From: Methylococcaceae bacterium UBA7658
GTDB lineage: Bacteria; Pseudomonadota; Gammaproteobacteria; Methylococcales; Methylomonadaceae
DNA length: 9,272 nt
Direction: 5' to 3'
Assembly: GCA_002483425.1 (NCBI GenBank)
Contig: DLHW01000062.1
Coordinates: 12,892-22,163, forward strand
This document shows, piece after piece, positions 6,492-9,272 of the stretch. The stretch's first letter is position 1. Each line of letters begins with the position of its first letter. The notes beneath the pieces were generated by a model. It was not told the origin of the DNA and ran no database searches. It saw only the letters and a list, made by a program, of their open reading frames with translations. The position numbers were made by a program, and so were the translations under genes.

Positions 6492-7226
6492 TTAATCTCT
6501 CCAGATTAAAGTCGCCATACGCCCAGTGACCTTATCACGCCGATAAGAGTAAAACCGTTTATCGTCCGTTACGGTGCAAAAATGTCCGCCGTACACTTTA
6601 TCGATACCCAAAGCCGACAAATTGATACGCGCTAACTGATAGATATCCGCTAACCATTTATCTTGCCCGTGCTTTGTGAAGGCGGTTTTATAAGCCAACG
6701 ACTTTGTCAAAAATGCGGTTAACACTTCGCTACCGATTTCAAAGCGTTCTGGCCCGATAGCGGGACCCAGCCAAACCAGAAGGTCGCGGCTTTGCAGTGC
6801 GGTTATCGTATTGCCGATAACGCCTTCGAGCAGCCCTCGCCAGCCAGCATGGATCGCCGCGATTTCGCTTCCGTCCGCCGAGCAGACTAGCAACGGCAGA
6901 CAGTCCGCCGTCATCACTGCGCAAACGATGCCGGACCGGTTGGTGTAACTGGCGTCGGCTTGTTGCTGCGATTCCGTTACGACTGCTTCGACGGCCCGGT
7001 TGCTGTGCGTTTGATTCAGCCAGATGGGTTCCGAAGGCAGGTCCAGCAGCGTTCTTATGATTTGCCGGTTTTGCGCGACCGATACTGGATCGTCACCGGC
7101 ATGGACGGCCGGATTTAAACTGGCGTACTTGCCATTGCTTACGCCACCCGTGCGTAACGTTGTTGCCGCATGTACATTGGCCGGCGCGGGCCAGTCCGGT
7201 CGCAGCCAATGCCGGTTATTGGTCAT
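6492..7226 (-). CDS. pgeF: PgeF/YfiH family laccase-domain protein
   Basis: This is the PgeF (YfiH, formerly 'polyphenol oxidase') family, a cytoplasmic enzyme. E. coli members have been linked to peptidoglycan precursor editing (removal of wrongly added serine), and related proteins act on purine nucleosides. The 244 residues match the family. The three metal or active-site residues are present: His74 in NQTHSNR, Cys109 in TADCLPLL and His126 in IHAGWRGL. Further blocks are VWLGPAIGPERFEIG (151-165) and the C-terminal CTVTDDKRFYSYRRD (217-231) with TGRMA. The ATG at 7226 gives MTNNRHWLRPDWPAP, typical of the family, and overlaps the end of rluD by 11 bases (ATGACCAATAA). It sits in the conserved order rluD-pgeF, with the ZIP gene directly after in place of clpB. 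Confidence 0.95.
   Translation of the reverse strand: MTNNRHWLRPDWPAPANVHAATTLRTGGVSNGKYASLNPAVHAGDDPVSVAQNRQIIRTLLDLPSEPIWLNQTHSNRAVEAVVTESQQQADASYTNRSGIVCAVMTADCLPLLVCSADGSEIAAIHAGWRGLLEGVIGNTITALQSRDLLVWLGPAIGPERFEIGSEVLTAFLTKSLAYKTAFTKHGQDKWLADIYQLARINLSALGIDKVYGGHFCTVTDDKRFYSYRRDKVTGRMATLIWRD
6497..6502 (-). promoter_or_regulatory. Shine-Dalgarno that fixes the TTG start of the ZIP gene
   Basis: GGAGAG on the minus strand, seven bases before the TTG at 6489-6487, within the last codons of pgeF. It supports the non-ATG start and a coupled translation of the two genes. Confidence 0.75.
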
Positions 7227-8160
7227 TTTCGGCTAATGCGTTGATCAATCGTGTCATATCGTCCGGCAGAGGTTGTTCCCATTCGTAGTATTCATCGGCA
7301 ACAGGGTGTTGCAGTCCCAGCTTAGCGGCATGTAACGCTTGCCGTTTGAAACCGCGTAACTCCTGTTCTAATTTGGGACTGCAATTGGGCGGCATTTGAA
7401 AACGCCCGCCATAAACGGGATCGCCCAGCAGCGGATATCGGATATGCGCCATATGCACCCGGATTTGATGTGTACGCCCGGTCTCTAATTTCAACTGCGC
7501 CAACGTGTAGTGGGCGAAACGCTGTACGACCCGGTAATGAGTCACGGCTTCTTTCCCGGATTCCCGCACGGTGTAACGCTTACGGTCGGTTGGGTGTCTG
7601 CCGATGGGTTCGTCCACCGTACCGCCTGCGGTCATCCGTCCGCGCGTAACCGCCAGATATTCACGGGTGATTTCCCGTTCTTGCAGTTGTTGCGTCAAGC
7701 TGTGATGGGCTTGTAATGTTTTTGCTATCATCAGTAAGCCGCTGGTTTCTTTGTCGATCCTGTGGACGATGCCCGCTCTGGGCAAGGTGTCCAGATTGGC
7801 GTCATGGTTCAGTAAGGCATTTAATAAGGTTCCATGCCAATTCCCGGCTGCAGGATGCACGACCAGCCCCGCCGGTTTATTGACGATCAAAAGACAGTCG
7901 TCTTCGAAAATAATATCTAGCGGAATAGGTTCCGGGCTAGATTCGATGACAACTTCGGCTGCGGCGTCGAGGCTAATCTCCTCGCCGCCGTCCAGTTTGA
8001 TTTTCGGACTTAACGCAACAACGTCGTTCACTAAGACTCGTCCTGATTTTATCCAGGTTTGCAATTTGCTGCGGGAATAATCTGAAAACAGCTCGGCCAG
8101 TATTTGGTCCAGGCGCATACCTGCCAACTCATAGGGTACTGTTTCGGTGAGTTTTGACAT
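7216..8160 (-). CDS. rluD: 23S rRNA pseudouridine synthase RluD
   Basis: RluD converts uridines 1911, 1915 and 1917 in helix 69 of 23S rRNA to pseudouridine, needed for proper ribosome assembly and function. The 314 residues compare with 326 in E. coli. An S4 RNA-binding domain covers about 14-74 (GMRLDQILAELFSDYSRSKL at 14-33). The catalytic block HRIDKETSGL (133-142) places the nucleophile at Asp136. Other RluA-family motifs are NKPAGLVVHP (94-103), TGRTHQIRVH (227-236) and GDPVYGG (246-252). RluD is chosen over RluC because of the pgeF/bamD neighbourhood, known for rluD, and overall likeness; RluA-family specificity is hard to settle by motif. The ATG at 8160 has only a weak AGAAGAA upstream. 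First gene of the operon, divergent from bamD. Confidence 0.94.
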   Translation of the reverse strand: MSKLTETVPYELAGMRLDQILAELFSDYSRSKLQTWIKSGRVLVNDVVALSPKIKLDGGEEISLDAAAEVVIESSPEPIPLDIIFEDDCLLIVNKPAGLVVHPAAGNWHGTLLNALLNHDANLDTLPRAGIVHRIDKETSGLLMIAKTLQAHHSLTQQLQEREITREYLAVTRGRMTAGGTVDEPIGRHPTDRKRYTVRESGKEAVTHYRVVQRFAHYTLAQLKLETGRTHQIRVHMAHIRYPLLGDPVYGGRFQMPPNCSPKLEQELRGFKRQALHAAKLGLQHPVADEYYEWEQPLPDDMTRLINALAENDQ

Positions 8161-8190
8161 AACAAGTTCTTCTGATTAGGCCAACGATAC

Positions 8191-8219
8191 GATATACTCG
8201 TTAGAAATACGATCCTTAA
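8191..8219 (-). promoter_or_regulatory. candidate promoter of rluD-pgeF-ZIP operon
   Basis: On the minus strand TTAAGG (8219-8214) and TATATC (8196-8191) are spaced by exactly 17 bases, matching 3 and 4 of 6 consensus positions. The site lies 31 bases upstream of the rluD ATG. A direct repeat ATACGAT (8187-8193 and 8207-8213), 20 bp apart, overlaps the -10 and spacer. No equally good promoter was found for the divergent bamD. Confidence 0.4.
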
Positions 8220-8275
8220 GTGTTGAATTAAGTCCGGCAAATTAACTCCACATCATACAACGTCTCGTCAGTTCT

Positions 8276-9166
8276 ATGCGATTTTTATTGGTTAAATTTT
8301 TGTTAATTCTAATCACCGCTTTGTTATTACAAGGTTGCGAAGGGCTAAGATATTTGGTTCAGGGCGATGACACGGAAACCTCCAGTAAAGACGAATGCGA
8401 TGAATGGAAAGACGCCGAAGACGATAGCGATAAAGATTGCGTGGATTGGGATGCGGCGAAATTCCGTACGAATGCAAAAAAAGCGATGGATAACGGCAAC
8501 TGGGAAAAGTCTATCAAGATTTACGAAGCATTAGAGGCCCGTTTCCCGTTCGGTCCGGAATCCGCGCAAACCCAGTTGGATATCGCTTATGCGTATTATA
8601 AAAACTCAGATCCGGAATCCGCTTTAGCGGCTGCAGACCGCTTTATTAAGATGAATCCACGCAGCCTTAATGTGGATTATGCTTATTACCTGAAAGGACT
8701 GGTCAACTACAATCGCGATATCGGTTTCGTCCAACGCTTTATTCCCAGTGACGCATCGCAGCGCGACCCAGGCAATGCGCGCAATGCTTATGATATTTTT
8801 GCCGAGCTTGTACGAAAGTTTCCGGACAGCAAATATGCGCCAGACTCCAGGAAACGTATGATTGCATTGAAAAACAATCTAGCTATGCATGAAGTCCATG
8901 TCGCGCGTTATTACATGAAACGTAAAGCCTATGTCGCCGCCGCTAACCGGGCATCCTATGTGGTAGAAAAATATCAGCGGACTACGGCTATTCCTTACGC
9001 GCTGCAAATCATGCAAGAAGCCTATACCAAACTGGACATGCCTGAGTTAGCCCAAAACGCCGAAAGCTTATATAAACTTAATTTCCCCAATGGACCGCCC
9101 GTTCCAGAATACGAAAATGCAACGGTATCCCATAAAGTCTGGGACTTTATCGGATTGGAAAAATAA
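8276..9166 (+). CDS. bamD: outer-membrane assembly lipoprotein BamD
   Basis: BamD is an essential lipoprotein of the BAM complex that works with BamA to fold outer-membrane proteins. It is anchored by lipid to the periplasmic face of the outer membrane. The signal peptide ends in the lipobox LQGC with Cys21 lipidated. The core matches BamD closely: NAKKAMDNGNWEKSIKIYEAL (66-86), RFPFGPESAQTQLDIAYAYYKN (89-110), DRFIKMNPRSLNVDYAYYLKG (121-141), QRDPGNARNAYDIFAELVRKFP (162-183) and YMKRKAYVAAANRA (213-226), forming about five TPR units. The 296 residues exceed E. coli's 245. The excess comes from an acidic linker at 31-60 (15 of 30 residues Asp or Glu, with Cys41 and Cys55) and a C-terminal tail from about 271. 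It is divergent from rluD, a linkage known in gammaproteobacteria. No Shine-Dalgarno is seen before the ATG. Confidence 0.97.
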   Translation: MRFLLVKFLLILITALLLQGCEGLRYLVQGDDTETSSKDECDEWKDAEDDSDKDCVDWDAAKFRTNAKKAMDNGNWEKSIKIYEALEARFPFGPESAQTQLDIAYAYYKNSDPESALAAADRFIKMNPRSLNVDYAYYLKGLVNYNRDIGFVQRFIPSDASQRDPGNARNAYDIFAELVRKFPDSKYAPDSRKRMIALKNNLAMHEVHVARYYMKRKAYVAAANRASYVVEKYQRTTAIPYALQIMQEAYTKLDMPELAQNAESLYKLNFPNGPPVPEYENATVSHKVWDFIGLEK

Positions 9167-9188
9167 TGCCTAAGCTTAAAAAACCAAT

Positions 9189-9230
9189 AGCGAATAGAAT
9201 TAGTTGGTCGATTTTCATTCGCTGAAAATC
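9189..9230. repeat. interlocking inverted repeats downstream of bamD
   Basis: GATTTTC (9210-9216) and GAAAATC (9224-9230) form a perfect 7-bp stem. Its seven-base loop, ATTCGCT (9217-9223), is itself the exact reverse complement of AGCGAAT at 9189-9195. The two pairings together would make a pseudoknot-like fold, or they may be alternatives. A third small dyad, AATGC-AAA-GCATT, lies at 9258-9270. The block starts 23 bases after the bamD stop. It could be part of a repetitive element, a structured 3' UTR or an unusual terminator; no T-run follows the stem. Confidence 0.45.
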
Positions 9231-9272
9231 TTGGAAACGTAGCGCTAGCGGAGTGAAAATGCAAAGCATTAC

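Noticed and set aside
9022..9264. Minus-strand ORF of 80 codons over the end of bamD
   Set aside because: Mostly antisense to bamD and no recognisable protein features.

Overview
The window looks like chromosomal DNA of a Gram-negative gammaproteobacterium. It carries outer-membrane genes (a TolC-family channel, the BamD lipoprotein), two lipoprotein signal sequences, and bamD divergent from rluD-pgeF, an arrangement known from gammaproteobacteria such as E. coli (where clpB follows; here a ZIP transporter does). Moderate GC, the proA-nadD-rsfS cluster and the style of the BamD and ProA proteins are compatible with a methanotroph-like lineage (Methylococcales). That placement is a guess and cannot be proven from the window.

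Layout. (1) 1-1072, minus: the N-terminal 357 codons of a TolC-family outer-membrane efflux protein that runs off the left edge. (2) 1182-2423, plus: a putative lipoprotein of the alpha/beta-hydrolase type with a recognisable Ser-Asp-His set, divergent from tolC; a 13-bp palindrome lies between them. (3) 2507-2983, minus: a small secreted CHRD-domain protein with its own strong RBS, a -35 consensus and a hairpin terminator shared with the convergent hydrolase gene. (4) 3212-5470, plus: proA-nadD-rsfS, a tight operon whose stop and start codons abut with no spacer, preceded by a perfect TATAAT. (5) 8160-5620, minus: rluD-pgeF-ZIP transporter, with an 11-bp overlap and then a 2-bp gap; the ZIP gene starts at TTG behind a strong Shine-Dalgarno. 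(6) 8276-9166, plus: bamD, with an unusual acidic, two-cysteine linker behind the lipid anchor. (7) 9167-9272: non-coding tail with interlocking inverted repeats.

Most genes are housekeeping: proline synthesis (ProA), NAD synthesis (NadD), ribosome silencing (RsfS), 23S rRNA pseudouridylation (RluD), cell-wall/purine-type laccase-domain enzyme (PgeF) and outer-membrane protein assembly (BamD). The accessory part is roughly 1-3000 (TolC, lipoprotein hydrolase, CHRD protein), all exported or envelope proteins but in separate transcription units, so no joint system is proven. I see no CRISPR array, tRNA, rRNA, transposase or phage gene, and no gene-free stretch longer than 300 bases. I found no convincing new multi-gene system; the best leads are the lipoprotein hydrolase, the BamD linker and the interlocking repeats after bamD.
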